A stretch of DNA of 64,000 nucleotides from Algoriphagus iocasae. Lineage in GTDB: Bacteria; Bacteroidota; Bacteroidia; Cytophagales; Cyclobacteriaceae. Positions 27,547 through 37,492 of the stretch are shown here, one piece after another. The DNA is taken from contig NZ_JACIJO010000003.1 of NCBI RefSeq assembly GCF_014206875.1, positions 536,066 through 600,065 of the forward strand, given 5' to 3'. The notes under the pieces were generated by a model that was not told where the DNA came from, ran no database searches, and saw only the letters and a program-made list of their open reading frames with translations. A program made the position numbers and the translations under genes. Within the stretch, counting starts at the first letter, position 1; every line of letters begins with the position of its first letter.

Positions 27547-28692
27547 ATGCATATTTGCTTTTTGACCAGCGAATACCCTAAAGCAGGATTCCCTCATGGA
27601 GGAGTAGGGACTTTTCTCCAAATCTTGGCAAGGAATCTTGTTAAGCATGACATACGTGTTTCAATAGTCGGTCTAAACTATACGGATGAATACGAGGAGG
27701 CAATCGATGCGGGAGTACACATTTTTAGACTTAAGCCTAGAAAAGTAAAACCAATAACATGGTATCTTACTTTTCAAGCTGTTAATTCCAAAATCAGGGA
27801 AATTCATAAGAAGCATCCCATCTCCATTGTCGAATCCACAGAATTGGGTTTGGCTTTCATAAAAAAGATTTCTGGAATCAAGTATTTGATCAGAATGAAT
27901 GGAGGACATCATTTTTTCGCTGAATCTGAAAATAGACCTATTGATCCATGGAAAGGGTTTCAGGAAAAACGTTCATTTAAAAAAGCAGATTTGGTTTTTG
28001 GGGTAAGCGAATATGTAATCAATCATACCGCTAAATATTTGGACTTCGCTGAAAAAAAAGGACCAGTTATATACAATCCTGCAAATCTGGAGCACTTTTA
28101 TAAAGCGGATCCAAAAAAGATTATACCTGGTAGAATATTTTTTGCTGGAACCGTTTGTGAGAAAAAGGGGGTGAGACAATTGATTTTGGCCTTCCCTAAG
28201 ATCAAGGAAAAATTTCCGGAAAGTGAATTGTATATCGCGGGAAGAGACTGGTTCTTTCCGGATGGCAGGTCTTACATTCAGTATCTGAAAGATTCACAGA
28301 TTCAAGGTTCGGTGAAAGATTCCATTAAATTCTTGGGGCCTGTCGCAAATCATGAACTTCCAAAGTTTATGGAAGAAGCAGAAATTTGTGCTTACCCTTC
28401 TCATATGGAAGCGATGCCTCTTGCTTGGATAGAAGTTTTGAGCATGGGGAAGGCATTTTTGGGCTCTATTTTAGGTCCTGGTCCTGAAGTTGTAAATGAT
28501 CATGTGACCGGAAGGGTTTGTGACCCAAGGGATGTAAAAAGTGTGGAGACTGTATTACTGGAAATGCTTTCCGACAAGGAAAAAAATCTGAAAATGGCTG
28601 AGGCTGCCAGAAAAGATGTTTTGGAACGCTATTCAATTGATAAGCTAGTGCATAAAAACATAGACCTTTTTAGGCAAGTAGTATCCAGATGA
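27547..28692 (+). CDS. GT4 family glycosyltransferase
   Basis: This 381-residue GT-B enzyme starts MHICFLTSEYPKAGFPHGGV, with the Gly-rich acceptor-side loop typical of GT4. The donor half has IFFAGTVCEKKGVRQLILAF (about residue 198) and PSHMEAMPLAWIEVLSMGKA (about 287), the E-x7-E signature. It overlaps the next gene by four bases. The retaining mechanism is a family property; the sugar is unknown. Confidence 0.9.
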   Translation: MHICFLTSEYPKAGFPHGGVGTFLQILARNLVKHDIRVSIVGLNYTDEYEEAIDAGVHIFRLKPRKVKPITWYLTFQAVNSKIREIHKKHPISIVESTELGLAFIKKISGIKYLIRMNGGHHFFAESENRPIDPWKGFQEKRSFKKADLVFGVSEYVINHTAKYLDFAEKKGPVIYNPANLEHFYKADPKKIIPGRIFFAGTVCEKKGVRQLILAFPKIKEKFPESELYIAGRDWFFPDGRSYIQYLKDSQIQGSVKDSIKFLGPVANHELPKFMEEAEICAYPSHMEAMPLAWIEVLSMGKAFLGSILGPGPEVVNDHVTGRVCDPRDVKSVETVLLEMLSDKEKNLKMAEAARKDVLERYSIDKLVHKNIDLFRQVVSR

Positions 28693-29819
28693 ATTTTTTG
28701 ATTCTTTCGCATGTTCACCATGTCAAAAAAGGCGGAAGATTTTTTGCTTATGGCCCCTATGTTAGGGAAATGAATATTTGGACCAAGTTTTTTACTTCTG
28801 TAACCATTTTGGCACCTTTAAGCCAAGATCGGGAAATAAATCCCATTGAAATTGCCTATGAGCATAACAATATCAGATTTATTCCTGTAAAAGAAATCAA
28901 TTTAACTTCTTGGAAGGGTAGGTTTCAAACCCTTGTTTCATTACCAGGCATAATAGCGAAAATCATCAGTGCTATGAGGTCCACAGACCATATTCACCTT
29001 AGATGTCCTGGGAATATGGGTTTGCTAGGAGCTATTCTCCAATATTTTTTTCCATCCAAAAATAAAACAGCAAAATATGCTGGTAATTGGGATCCTGAAA
29101 GTACGCAACCTTACACTTATAAACTGCAGAAAAAACTGATTTCAAATCCGGGATTTGCTAAAAAAATGAAGGTTTTGGTATATGGTGAATGGCCTCACCA
29201 AAGCCAAAACATTGTGCCTTTTTTTACATTTTCTTATAGTGAAAATGAACCTCAAATAGGCTTCAGAGAGCCATTGAGCTCCGAGAATAAGCTTCAATTG
29301 CTTTTTGTTGGCGCATTGGTTTACGGAAAAAACCCTCTTATGGCAGCTGAAGTGGCAAGAATACTGAAGGCACAAAACCTGAATTTTAAATTGACTTTTT
29401 GTGGAGAAGGTGATCAAATGGAGCCATTACGCCAATTTGCAAAGGAAAATAATCTTACTGAGGAAGTGGAGCTTTGTGGAAACTTGCAAAGTGAAGCTTT
29501 AAAAGAAAAATATAAAACCTCCCACTTTTTAATATTTTTATCAGATAGTGAAGGCTGGCCAAAAGTTGTAGCTGAATCCATGTATTTTGGTTGTCTTCCT
29601 ATTACTACTCCCGTATCTTGCGTCCCATATATGTTGGGTAATGGAGAAAGAGGTGATTTGGTGGGAAAAGATCCAAATGAAGTTGTCAAAAGGATCAATT
29701 ATTATTTAGAAAATCCTCTGGATTTTGACAGAAAATCAAAAAATTCAAAAGAATGGTCCAAAGCTTTTACCAAGGAAAGTTTTGAACTAGAAATAAAGAA
29801 GTTAATAACTAATGTATAA
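28689..29819 (+). CDS. GT4-like glycosyltransferase
   Basis: This 376-residue GT-B protein has a diverged N-terminal half (HVHHVKKGGRFFAYGPYVRE) and a clear GT4 C-terminal half: LLFVGALVYGKNPLMAAEVA (about residue 206) and SDSEGWPKVVAESMYFGCLP (about 286-305) as the signature. HLRCPGNMGLLGAIL (about 98) probably lies at the acceptor cleft. It overlaps the genes before and after by 4 and 8 bases, so it belongs to the coupled string 27547-33052. Confidence 0.87.
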   Translation: MNFLILSHVHHVKKGGRFFAYGPYVREMNIWTKFFTSVTILAPLSQDREINPIEIAYEHNNIRFIPVKEINLTSWKGRFQTLVSLPGIIAKIISAMRSTDHIHLRCPGNMGLLGAILQYFFPSKNKTAKYAGNWDPESTQPYTYKLQKKLISNPGFAKKMKVLVYGEWPHQSQNIVPFFTFSYSENEPQIGFREPLSSENKLQLLFVGALVYGKNPLMAAEVARILKAQNLNFKLTFCGEGDQMEPLRQFAKENNLTEEVELCGNLQSEALKEKYKTSHFLIFLSDSEGWPKVVAESMYFGCLPITTPVSCVPYMLGNGERGDLVGKDPNEVVKRINYYLENPLDFDRKSKNSKEWSKAFTKESFELEIKKLITNV

Positions 29820-30510
29820 AGAAGGAACCTATTTTTCCGATACCAAGAGGCACTTGGAAGATTCAGATTTTAAAGTAAATGCTATTCTTAGAATTTTAGA
29901 CCCAGTACTTAGCAAAAACAACTTAAAGATCAATTCTTATGCTGATGTAGGCTGTGGTGCAGGAGGAGTTCTTTTAGGGATTTCAGAAGCTTTTGCAAAA
30001 AATGGAAATATCCTGAAAGAAGTAAAAGGATATGATGTTTCCCCTCATGTTAAAGACATGAAAGTTGAAAATGTCGTTTTCGAACATGGAGATTTTGTGG
30101 AGATAGGAACCAATACAGATCTGATCACACTGACTGATGTTTTTGAACATGTCCCTGATCCTGTAAATTTCATTAAAAATGTATCTAAGAAAGGGAAAAT
30201 AATAGCTTTCCATATTCCTTTGGATGACTGCGTAAGTGTAAATCTGAGAAATCTTCAAAGGCAAAAAATTCAAAACCCTGGGCATTTGATCTTCTTAAAT
30301 GTAAACTCCGCATTAAATATGATAACCATGGCCGGTTTGCAGATTTTAGATTATGATTTTTCCAAAGAAACGATCAAAGCCCCATCCAATAATGAAACGT
30401 TGCTTCAAAAGCTATTTACTCCTGTTAAAAGGCTAATGGTAGCATTGAATCCTTGGCTTTATTCCAAGATTTTTGGGTTTAGCCTAGTTGTTGTCGCTAA
30501 AGCAAATTAA
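29812..30510 (+). CDS. Class I SAM-dependent methyltransferase
   Basis: This 232-residue protein has the SAM-binding motif I YADVGCGAGGVLLGI (about residues 43-57), an acidic post-motif (VKGYDVSPHV), and motif IV LITLTDVFEHVPDPVNFI (about 105). Such enzymes in polysaccharide clusters O-methylate terminal or internal sugars and can cap chains. It overlaps the preceding gene by eight bases and the following one by one base, so synthesis is coupled to the flanking glycosyltransferases. The acceptor is not known; it could alternatively modify a lipid intermediate. Confidence 0.85.
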   Translation: MYKEGTYFSDTKRHLEDSDFKVNAILRILDPVLSKNNLKINSYADVGCGAGGVLLGISEAFAKNGNILKEVKGYDVSPHVKDMKVENVVFEHGDFVEIGTNTDLITLTDVFEHVPDPVNFIKNVSKKGKIIAFHIPLDDCVSVNLRNLQRQKIQNPGHLIFLNVNSALNMITMAGLQILDYDFSKETIKAPSNNETLLQKLFTPVKRLMVALNPWLYSKIFGFSLVVVAKAN

Positions 30511-31637
30511 TGGTAACTACCTCATTTGACAAACCCAAAGTTTACCAATTGGTTGATTCTCTTAGTTTAGGAGGCACAGAAAGAATGTCTGTGAATATCG
30601 CTAATAGTCTGGCTGAGATGGGGATTGAAAGTGGTTTGGTTGTGACTAGAGAATCTGGTGGATTGGAGCAATACCTAAACCCATTAGTCAAGAAAAAAAT
30701 CTATAACAAGAAAGGAAAGCTTGACCTTTTTACCTTCTATAAAATCCTGAAGTTCTTAAAGTCAGAAAACCCGGAAGTATTGCACGCGCATCAGACCTCT
30801 ATTTTATGGGCGGTTTTATTAAAGAAATTCCTTCCAAAAACTAAATTGATTTGGCACGACCATTTCGGGATGAGCGAACAATTAGATCAGTATCCTAGAA
30901 AAGAAATGGACTGGTTGATTTCCTCCATTGATTCCATCGTCACGGTAAATAAAAAAATTGAAAAATATTGGAAGAAAAGATTTCCTGAAAAAAAGAACAC
31001 TGTCTTTTATATTGAGAACTTTTCAGGAAAATTGATTTCTGTCCCTACAAGAAAATTAGAGACTGAGTTTAAGATTTTAAACATCGCAAATTTCAGGAGA
31101 CAGAAAGACCAAATTACCCTTCTAAGAGCCTTGGGAGGCTTAAAAAATAAGATTGGAAAATTTAAAGTCTACTTTTTAGGAGAATTTGTGGAGAAGGATT
31201 GGCTTGCAGAAGTTCGGGATGAAATCAACAAACTTGGTTTAGAGGACTCCACAGAAATTGTAGGTCCTGTAGATAACATTACCCCATTTATTGAAATGGC
31301 CCACATCGGTATTTTGAGTTCAGAATCTGAAGGATTGCCAGTGGCTTTATTGGAGTATGGAATGGGCGCTTTGCCAACTGTTGCGACCGAAGTGGGGCAA
31401 TGTGCTGATGTACTTGGAAATGGAAGTTTTGGTGAAATAGTTTCTCCAAAATCCCCGGAAGAGTTGCAAGAAGCTATTTTGAAAGTATTCAATAATTACC
31501 CTTTTGCTGTGGAGAAAGCTTTTAGACTACAGAAACATACCGAAGAAAATTATGGGGCAACAAATTTTATGAAGAAATATCTTCCTGTAGCTTTGCCGGG
31601 ATTTAAGATTAAATCAAGCAGTCCCTTGCCAGTATGA
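30510..31637 (+). CDS. GT4 family glycosyltransferase
   Basis: This 375-residue GT-B enzyme has an N-terminal loop DSLSLGGTERMSVNIANSL (about residue 13), ILNIANFRRQKDQITLLRAL (about 190) and the signature SSESEGLPVALLEYGMGALP (about 270-289). The GGTE...N pattern is typical of GT4 enzymes of capsule and O-antigen clusters. It overlaps the methyltransferase by one base and the O-antigen ligase-like gene by four. Confidence 0.9.
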   Translation: MVTTSFDKPKVYQLVDSLSLGGTERMSVNIANSLAEMGIESGLVVTRESGGLEQYLNPLVKKKIYNKKGKLDLFTFYKILKFLKSENPEVLHAHQTSILWAVLLKKFLPKTKLIWHDHFGMSEQLDQYPRKEMDWLISSIDSIVTVNKKIEKYWKKRFPEKKNTVFYIENFSGKLISVPTRKLETEFKILNIANFRRQKDQITLLRALGGLKNKIGKFKVYFLGEFVEKDWLAEVRDEINKLGLEDSTEIVGPVDNITPFIEMAHIGILSSESEGLPVALLEYGMGALPTVATEVGQCADVLGNGSFGEIVSPKSPEELQEAILKVFNNYPFAVEKAFRLQKHTEENYGATNFMKKYLPVALPGFKIKSSSPLPV

Positions 31638-33052
31638 TAAAAACGATTATCACATCGAAATCTAGATTTGCCTGGGTCATATTCCATATTCTTTTGGGGA
31701 TCGCATCAGCAATTACTCCTTTTGGGTTAATTGCCTGGTTTTATATCGTCTTTATATCTTCATTTTTTTTGGTGATTAGGAGTAAATCCATTTATCCATT
31801 TTGCCTCTTTATTGCCTACCTTACATCTTTTGAACTATTGGCAAGGATGTCTCAAACATCCCCTTTCATTCCATACGAACTCGGTAAGTATTTACTCTTT
31901 TTTATGTTATGTATTGGGGTTTATAAGTTTAAATCAAAAAGTATTATAGGCTTAGTGATGCTGGCCTTACTGATCCCTTCTGCATTTTTTGACAGATCAG
32001 GGGAGGTTACCAGAAGTTCCTTGATATTTAATCTGATGGGGCCAATTAATGTGGCCATGGCCATCTGGTTTTTTCAGGGTAAAACAATTTCAAAATTGCA
32101 GTTGATCCGATTGTTAAGGATTAGTTTATTGCCTTTGATTTCAATTCTTGCTTCTACCATTTTCAAAACCCCTTCCTATAACGATTTGGAATTTTCCCTA
32201 GGAGCAAATTTTGCAACAAGTGGAGGAGGAGGATCCAATCAAGTATCCACTGTATTGGGATTAGGAATGTTTATTTCCTTTATTTTCCTAATCAACAAAT
32301 GGAATTTGACGGGCTATAGACTGACTGATTTTTTATTATTCTTCCTTTTCGGATTTCAAGGGCTATTGACATTTTCAAGAGGAGGAATTCTTGGAGGTGC
32401 TTTGGGGATGATGATTGTCGTTTACTTTGTGATCAAGACCCCAAAAAAGAAAAAGAATTTTTTCCGATTACCCAATCTCGGCAAAGCCTTTTTGCTTTCT
32501 ATATTTTTGATAATGATTACTTTCCAATTGGCTGATAGTCTGACAGGTGGTCTATTAAGTCTTCGATATTTAGGGGAAACGGAAGGGACTTTGGCTGGAA
32601 CCAAAGAGAAATCACTTAATTCAATAACCACTGGTAGGGTAGATATTTTCTTAGAAGATATGGAGCTTTGGGCTGATGCCCCTATACTGGGTGTAGGCGC
32701 AGGAGCCTCTTCTTATATGAGAAATTTTAGCCACTTTTATTTATCCCACGTAGAGATGAGTCGCCTTTTATCAGAACATGGGATTTTAGGATTGCTCTAT
32801 TTCGCTTTACTTCTTTATGTTTTGATTTTGGTATTGTTGCGAAAACAAACGCCAATGGAAAAAGGAATCATGGTGGCATTTTTTGTCATCGCATTATACA
32901 CCACTTTTCATGCTGCGATGAGGACCTATCTCACTCCGCTTTTTATAGGTCTAAGTTTGATTTATGTAAAACCATCAAAGCCAAAAAAGCAAAGGCCCAA
33001 AGGAGTAAAAAAATTGGAGCCCTTAGTTTCTGAACCAATTCCCGCTACCTAA
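31634..33052 (+). CDS. O-antigen ligase/polymerase (Wzy/WaaL superfamily) membrane protein
   Basis: This 472-residue protein has about 12 membrane segments. It carries LLTFSRGGILGGALGMM (about residue 236), typical of the Wzy_C/O-antigen ligase family. A large periplasmic loop ends in LGVGAGASSYMRNFSHFYLS, followed by a conserved His/Glu segment HVEMSRLLSEHGILGLLYF (about 372). These features are stronger than those of the polymerase candidate at 10928. It could be the polymerase of block B or a ligase joining glycan to a lipid or protein acceptor. Overlaps with both neighbours are 4 bases and 1 base. Confidence 0.82.
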   Translation: MIKTIITSKSRFAWVIFHILLGIASAITPFGLIAWFYIVFISSFFLVIRSKSIYPFCLFIAYLTSFELLARMSQTSPFIPYELGKYLLFFMLCIGVYKFKSKSIIGLVMLALLIPSAFFDRSGEVTRSSLIFNLMGPINVAMAIWFFQGKTISKLQLIRLLRISLLPLISILASTIFKTPSYNDLEFSLGANFATSGGGGSNQVSTVLGLGMFISFIFLINKWNLTGYRLTDFLLFFLFGFQGLLTFSRGGILGGALGMMIVVYFVIKTPKKKKNFFRLPNLGKAFLLSIFLIMITFQLADSLTGGLLSLRYLGETEGTLAGTKEKSLNSITTGRVDIFLEDMELWADAPILGVGAGASSYMRNFSHFYLSHVEMSRLLSEHGILGLLYFALLLYVLILVLLRKQTPMEKGIMVAFFVIALYTTFHAAMRTYLTPLFIGLSLIYVKPSKPKKQRPKGVKKLEPLVSEPIPAT

Positions 33053-34371
33053 TGGTAAACATTCTTGATTTATTGAAGCTTCAAAAATACCCTATTGAAG
33101 CTGCTCAGAAAGAATTAACCTACCTTCAATCTTTATCCAAAGATCAATTTGAAGACTGGAAAAAGAAAAAAGCCTGGGATACAGTAAAGTTTCATTTTGA
33201 CTATAATCCATTGTATAAAAAATTGGTTGGAAAGCACCTGCCTGAAAGATGGGAAGATTTGCCAATCGTTAAAAAGAAAGATGTACAGTGTGGTTTTGAT
33301 GAAAAGTTAAGCGAAGGATTACTTAAGAAAGACCTCCATTTTGGGAATACTTCTGGCTCTTCAGGCATTGCCCTGAAATTCGCGAAAGACAAGTATTCCC
33401 ACAGCATGACTTGGGCTTTGATTTTAGATAGATACCGAAAGATTGGATTTTCTCCCAATGATTTTCAAGCAAGATTTTATGGGATCCCTTTAGGATTTCC
33501 CCATTATCAAAAGGAGCGATTAAAAGATAAATTGATGAACCGATTCAGGTTCGTGGTTTTTGATTTTTCTGATGAAAACATGGAGCGTTTCATAGATAAA
33601 TTCAGAAAGAGCAACTTTATCTATACCTACGGATACACTAATTCCCAACTTTTTTTTGCTAGGTATCTGGAAAAGAAAGGAATTGTTCTAAAAGAAATTT
33701 GTCCAACCTTGAAAGGGACAATTGTAACTTCTGAGCAATGTACAGAAGAGGATAAGTCATTTCTGGAAAAGCAATTTGGAATCCCAGTCTTTAACGAATA
33801 TGGGGCTTCTGAATTGGAATTTTTAGCTATGAGCGACCAGAACGGAACAAGGTGGCTTTCCTCTGAAACAGTTGTGTCCGAAGTTGTCAATGACAGTTAT
33901 GAGCTTGTCAAAAATGGTGAAGGAGGGAGTTTGATTTTCTCAAATATCTTCAACAAAGCAATGCCATTTATAAGGTATGAAGTTGGAGATATTGGAGCAA
34001 TAAAAAAACATGATGATTCCATTCTTGACGAACTAAGTCAATTAAATGGGAGATTAAATGATAACATCGTTCTTCCCTCAGGTAGAAAAGCACCTGGATT
34101 TACGCTTTATTATATTTCAAAACACTTGACTTCTTCTTTGGGATATCTCAAAGAATACCAAGTGAGACAACTAACCAGAAACTGTTTTGAAATTGATCTG
34201 GTGATGGATCAGGAACTGGATGAAAAGACAATTAAAGCAGTGAATGAAGCATTTGAACTTTACATAGAAAAAGGATTAAAGCTAAAAGTGGAGAAGGTGG
34301 ATAAAATCAACCGGGAAAAATCCGGAAAGTTGAAGCAATTCATCACATTTTTGGAAGACGGTAAATCATGA
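33052..34371 (+). CDS. PaaK/CapK-like adenylate-forming enzyme
   Basis: This 439-residue protein belongs to the phenylacetate-CoA ligase-like branch of the adenylating superfamily. FGNTSGSSGIALKF (about residues 98-111) is the Ser/Gly-rich ATP phosphate loop. FNEYGASELEFLAM (about 246) matches the adenine-binding Y-G-x-(S/T)-E motif, and FIRYEVGDIGAI (about 306) is the conserved Asp-containing hinge segment. The C-terminal small domain contains a Lys-rich end (INREKSGKLKQF). CapK-type homologues occur in capsule clusters, where an acid activated as an acyl-AMP or thioester would acylate a sugar. No carrier protein or thioesterase is adjacent. Substrate unknown. Confidence 0.83.
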   Translation: MVNILDLLKLQKYPIEAAQKELTYLQSLSKDQFEDWKKKKAWDTVKFHFDYNPLYKKLVGKHLPERWEDLPIVKKKDVQCGFDEKLSEGLLKKDLHFGNTSGSSGIALKFAKDKYSHSMTWALILDRYRKIGFSPNDFQARFYGIPLGFPHYQKERLKDKLMNRFRFVVFDFSDENMERFIDKFRKSNFIYTYGYTNSQLFFARYLEKKGIVLKEICPTLKGTIVTSEQCTEEDKSFLEKQFGIPVFNEYGASELEFLAMSDQNGTRWLSSETVVSEVVNDSYELVKNGEGGSLIFSNIFNKAMPFIRYEVGDIGAIKKHDDSILDELSQLNGRLNDNIVLPSGRKAPGFTLYYISKHLTSSLGYLKEYQVRQLTRNCFEIDLVMDQELDEKTIKAVNEAFELYIEKGLKLKVEKVDKINREKSGKLKQFITFLEDGKS

Positions 34372-35564
34372 ATATCCTATACTTTTATCAGTACTTCTCC
34401 ACCTCCAATGGTTCCTGGGGAACGAGGGTTCATGAATTTACAAAGGAGTGGGTAAAAGAAGGACATCAAGTAACTGTTGTCACAAGTGTTTATTCCAAAT
34501 CTGATATTTCAGCCTCTAAATTTATTGAGACAAAATACTACGAAGGAGTAAAAGTGATTATCATCAATGTAAGAATTGATAATAGACAACCTTTTTTAAA
34601 AAGGATTTTTTCATTCCTGGCCTATTCATTTATTTCCTGTTGGTATGCTTTGACATATTCTTGTCAGGTAGTCATAGCTTCAAGTGGCCCCATAACAGTT
34701 GGTTTACCCGGATTGTTGGCAAAATATTTTAGGGGAAGAAAGCTGGTTTTTGAAGTGAGAGACTTATGGCCGGATGGAGCTATTGAATTAGGTATAATTA
34801 AGAATCCGATCCTAAAAAAACTCTCTCTTGCGTTTGAAAAGTTTTGCTATAAATCCTCAAGCCTGGTAGTCGCTTTATCCGAAGGGATGAAGTCTGAGGT
34901 TTTAGCTAAATCGCCCAAAACAAAAGTAATTTCCGTTACCAATGCGGCGAATATTTCTTTGTTTTCTACCCCAGTTCAATTTCCAGAAGGCATGCCGGTC
35001 AAGCCATACCAATATGCGATTTACACAGGGAATATCGGTGAAGTAAATAATTCACTTTGGCTCTTGGAAGCCGCAAGGGTACTTCAGGTTAAGGGATTAA
35101 AGGATGTTAAGATTTTGATTATTGGAGAAGGTCAACAAAGGGAAATAATTGACGAGGCAATACAAAATGAAGGTTTAGAGACTTTGGTTCGTCTGGGATT
35201 AATGCCAAAATACAAGCTTGTTCCATTGATTCAGCATGCCATGGTTTCATTGGTTCCATTAAAAGGAACTAAGATTTTGGACACATCATCTCCTAACAAA
35301 TTTTTCGAATCCTTATCTGCCGGAGTTCCAGTTATTCAAAATACCCAAGGGTGGATGAAGGACTTCTTGGAAAAAAACAAAATTGGTTATACACTTTCTC
35401 CAAATGATCCGAACCAGTTAGCTGATCTGTTACTTTATCTTAAGGATCACAGAGAAGAATTGATTGAGATGGGGAATAGATCAATGAGAATAGCCAAAGA
35501 GGAATTTGATGCGGATTTCCTAGCAAGAAAAATGCTTGCAGGAATTGAAAAGACTTGTCAATGA
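34368..35564 (+). CDS. GT4 family glycosyltransferase (WbuB/WcaI-like)
   Basis: This 398-residue GT-B enzyme starts MNILYFYQYFSTSNGSWGTR, the form seen in WbuB/WcaI-type transferases that act on fucosamine- or fucose-like sugars. FEVRDLWPDGAIELGI (about residue 127) is the conserved WPD segment of this subgroup. LKDVKILIIGEGQQR (about 245) and FFESLSAGVPVIQN (about 312) complete the donor domain. It overlaps the PaaK-like gene and the epimerase gene by four bases each. WbuB relatives often add the second sugar of a repeat unit. Confidence 0.88.
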   Translation: MNILYFYQYFSTSNGSWGTRVHEFTKEWVKEGHQVTVVTSVYSKSDISASKFIETKYYEGVKVIIINVRIDNRQPFLKRIFSFLAYSFISCWYALTYSCQVVIASSGPITVGLPGLLAKYFRGRKLVFEVRDLWPDGAIELGIIKNPILKKLSLAFEKFCYKSSSLVVALSEGMKSEVLAKSPKTKVISVTNAANISLFSTPVQFPEGMPVKPYQYAIYTGNIGEVNNSLWLLEAARVLQVKGLKDVKILIIGEGQQREIIDEAIQNEGLETLVRLGLMPKYKLVPLIQHAMVSLVPLKGTKILDTSSPNKFFESLSAGVPVIQNTQGWMKDFLEKNKIGYTLSPNDPNQLADLLLYLKDHREELIEMGNRSMRIAKEEFDADFLARKMLAGIEKTCQ

Positions 35565-36457
35565 GAATACTTTTGACGGGAGGAACTGGGTTTTTAGGCT
35601 CCTATATCTATAAAGCCCTTAGCAATAATCATGAAGTGATAACTCTTGGGAGATCTGAGAAAAACAGCATTCAGGCTGACTTCAATAAAGAACTTCCTAC
35701 ATTACCAGTGGTGGATTGGGTTATTCATGCTGCCAGTCCAGCTCATTTTATTCCTAAAACAGCAGCTGAAAAACAATCATTTTTTGATGTCAATGTAATT
35801 GGGACAGAAAGGCTACTGAATGGATTGACAGAGATACCAAAAATCTTCGTTTACATCAGTACCGTGGCTGTTTATGGATTAGAGGAAGGTGAAATGATAA
35901 AAGAATCGGCCCCTCTTAATGCTGATACTCCATACGGGAGAAGCAAAGTGGAGGCTGAAAATATAATACAGGATTGGGCCAGGGAAAATGAAGTAAAGAC
36001 ATTTATTTTTAGGCTTCCACTAGTGGTTGGCGAAAATCCGCCGGGTAACTTATCTGCTATTGCCAAGGCAATCAAGAAAAAAATATATTTCAGAATAGGG
36101 AAGGGAGAAAATAAAAAATCAATGGTTTTAGCAGAAGACGTCGCTTACCTGATTCCTCAATTAGAAGATAAAAAACCTGGTATATATCATTTATGTGACC
36201 CTCACCCTTCTTGTTTATCAGAAATAGACTCTTCGATTGCATCCCAGTATGCTTTTAAGGTGAAAACTTTACCAGACCTCCCAATTACATTGGCTGCTAA
36301 GATCGGAGATCTTATACCCTTCTTTCCTATAAATTCATTGAAAGTTAAAAAGCTATCAAATACACTGACTTTTGATACAGGTAAAGCAATCTCGGAGCTT
36401 GGTTGGAAGCCAAATAGTGTTCTTGAATTTTTGAAAAACAATACTATTACTTCATGA
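35561..36457 (+). CDS. NAD(P)-dependent nucleotide-sugar epimerase/reductase (extended SDR)
   Basis: The ATG at 35561 overlaps the previous stop by four bases and gives 298 residues; an in-frame TTG six bases upstream is less likely. The Rossmann motif LTGGTGFLG is at residues 5-13. The catalytic YGRSK lies near residue 125 with a Ser in YISTVAVYG before it. The protein resembles small 4-epimerases or 4-keto reductases found before WecA-type transferases. The immediate substrate, perhaps a UDP-4-keto-6-deoxy-HexNAc or UDP-HexNAc, cannot be fixed from sequence. Confidence 0.85.
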   Translation: MRILLTGGTGFLGSYIYKALSNNHEVITLGRSEKNSIQADFNKELPTLPVVDWVIHAASPAHFIPKTAAEKQSFFDVNVIGTERLLNGLTEIPKIFVYISTVAVYGLEEGEMIKESAPLNADTPYGRSKVEAENIIQDWARENEVKTFIFRLPLVVGENPPGNLSAIAKAIKKKIYFRIGKGENKKSMVLAEDVAYLIPQLEDKKPGIYHLCDPHPSCLSEIDSSIASQYAFKVKTLPDLPITLAAKIGDLIPFFPINSLKVKKLSNTLTFDTGKAISELGWKPNSVLEFLKNNTITS

Positions 36458-37488
36458 GAATTTTATTTCTGGGAGAAACTTATAGAGCCGATGCCATCAG
36501 TTGGATCAAAGGTGTCGAAATGAATCTAGGAGTAAAATTGGAAACTCGAGAACTTCCAAAAGGAAACTCAAGGATTTTGAGGATGATTTCAGCGCTTGGT
36601 TTTTTTGTGAATTTGCTAATGACCAGATTTTCTAAACAATATGATTTGGTCCTTGCAGAACGTGCTACCAGCTATGGTTTTTTCTCCTTGTTTGTTCATA
36701 CCAAAAAGAGAGTAATTGCACAACAGGGTATAACTGATGTTTATCCAGAAGGAGGCATTTCTGGATATTATAAAAGTATTCTTCAAAGACTTGCATATAA
36801 AAATGCGGATTTGATACATGCTTGGGGGCATGTGATGACTTATGCTATGTTGGAATCAGGAGCAAGTCCACACAAAATTATGGTATTGCCGAAAGGAATC
36901 GATCTGGGAAAATATCATTGTCCGGAAAAGAGGGAATTGGCACCAGCTTTTATTGTGACTAGATCTTTATATGATTTATATAGGCATATCGATATAATTG
37001 AGGCGGTGAAAATTCTTAAGGACAGGTCTATAAATATCCAAGTGTACATAGTAGGAGATGGTCCTGAAAAACCCGAAATACAATCATTAATCAATAAGTA
37101 TGATCTTGAAGAGGTGGTATTTCTAAAAGGGCATATTCCAAATACTCAACTTCCTGGATTGATGGATTTATGTCGATATTATGTTGCAGTCCCTACTACT
37201 GAAGGTGTTTCTAGTTCATTGTTTGAGGCAATGGCCTCAGGCTGTTATCCAATCGTGACAGATCTTCCTGCTAACCAGGCTTTTATAAAAAATAAAATAA
37301 ATGGGCAACTTGTAAGTCCCTGCAAACCATCAGAATTGGCAGATGCAATAGAATCAGCTTTAATAAATGGGAACCAGGTTGATACAGCTTTGACAGAAAA
37401 CAGAAAGTACATTGAAGATCATGTAGATCACCAAAAAAACATGAAAATCATTACAGATAGATATAAGACCTTAATGCAAATAAATTAA
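36454..37488 (+). CDS. GT4 family glycosyltransferase
   Basis: This 344-residue GT-B enzyme is shorter than its neighbours. The donor domain has IVTRSLYDLYRHIDIIEAVK (about residue 168) and YVAVPTTEGVSSSLFEAMAS (about 245-264) as the GT4 signature. HAWGHVMTYAMLESGASPHK (about 125) marks the interdomain region. The usual N-terminal Gly-rich loop is replaced by FLGETYRADAISWIKG. It overlaps the epimerase gene by four bases and ends four bases before AsnB. Confidence 0.86.
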   Translation: MRILFLGETYRADAISWIKGVEMNLGVKLETRELPKGNSRILRMISALGFFVNLLMTRFSKQYDLVLAERATSYGFFSLFVHTKKRVIAQQGITDVYPEGGISGYYKSILQRLAYKNADLIHAWGHVMTYAMLESGASPHKIMVLPKGIDLGKYHCPEKRELAPAFIVTRSLYDLYRHIDIIEAVKILKDRSINIQVYIVGDGPEKPEIQSLINKYDLEEVVFLKGHIPNTQLPGLMDLCRYYVAVPTTEGVSSSLFEAMASGCYPIVTDLPANQAFIKNKINGQLVSPCKPSELADAIESALINGNQVDTALTENRKYIEDHVDHQKNMKIITDRYKTLMQIN

Positions 37489-37492
37489 AACC

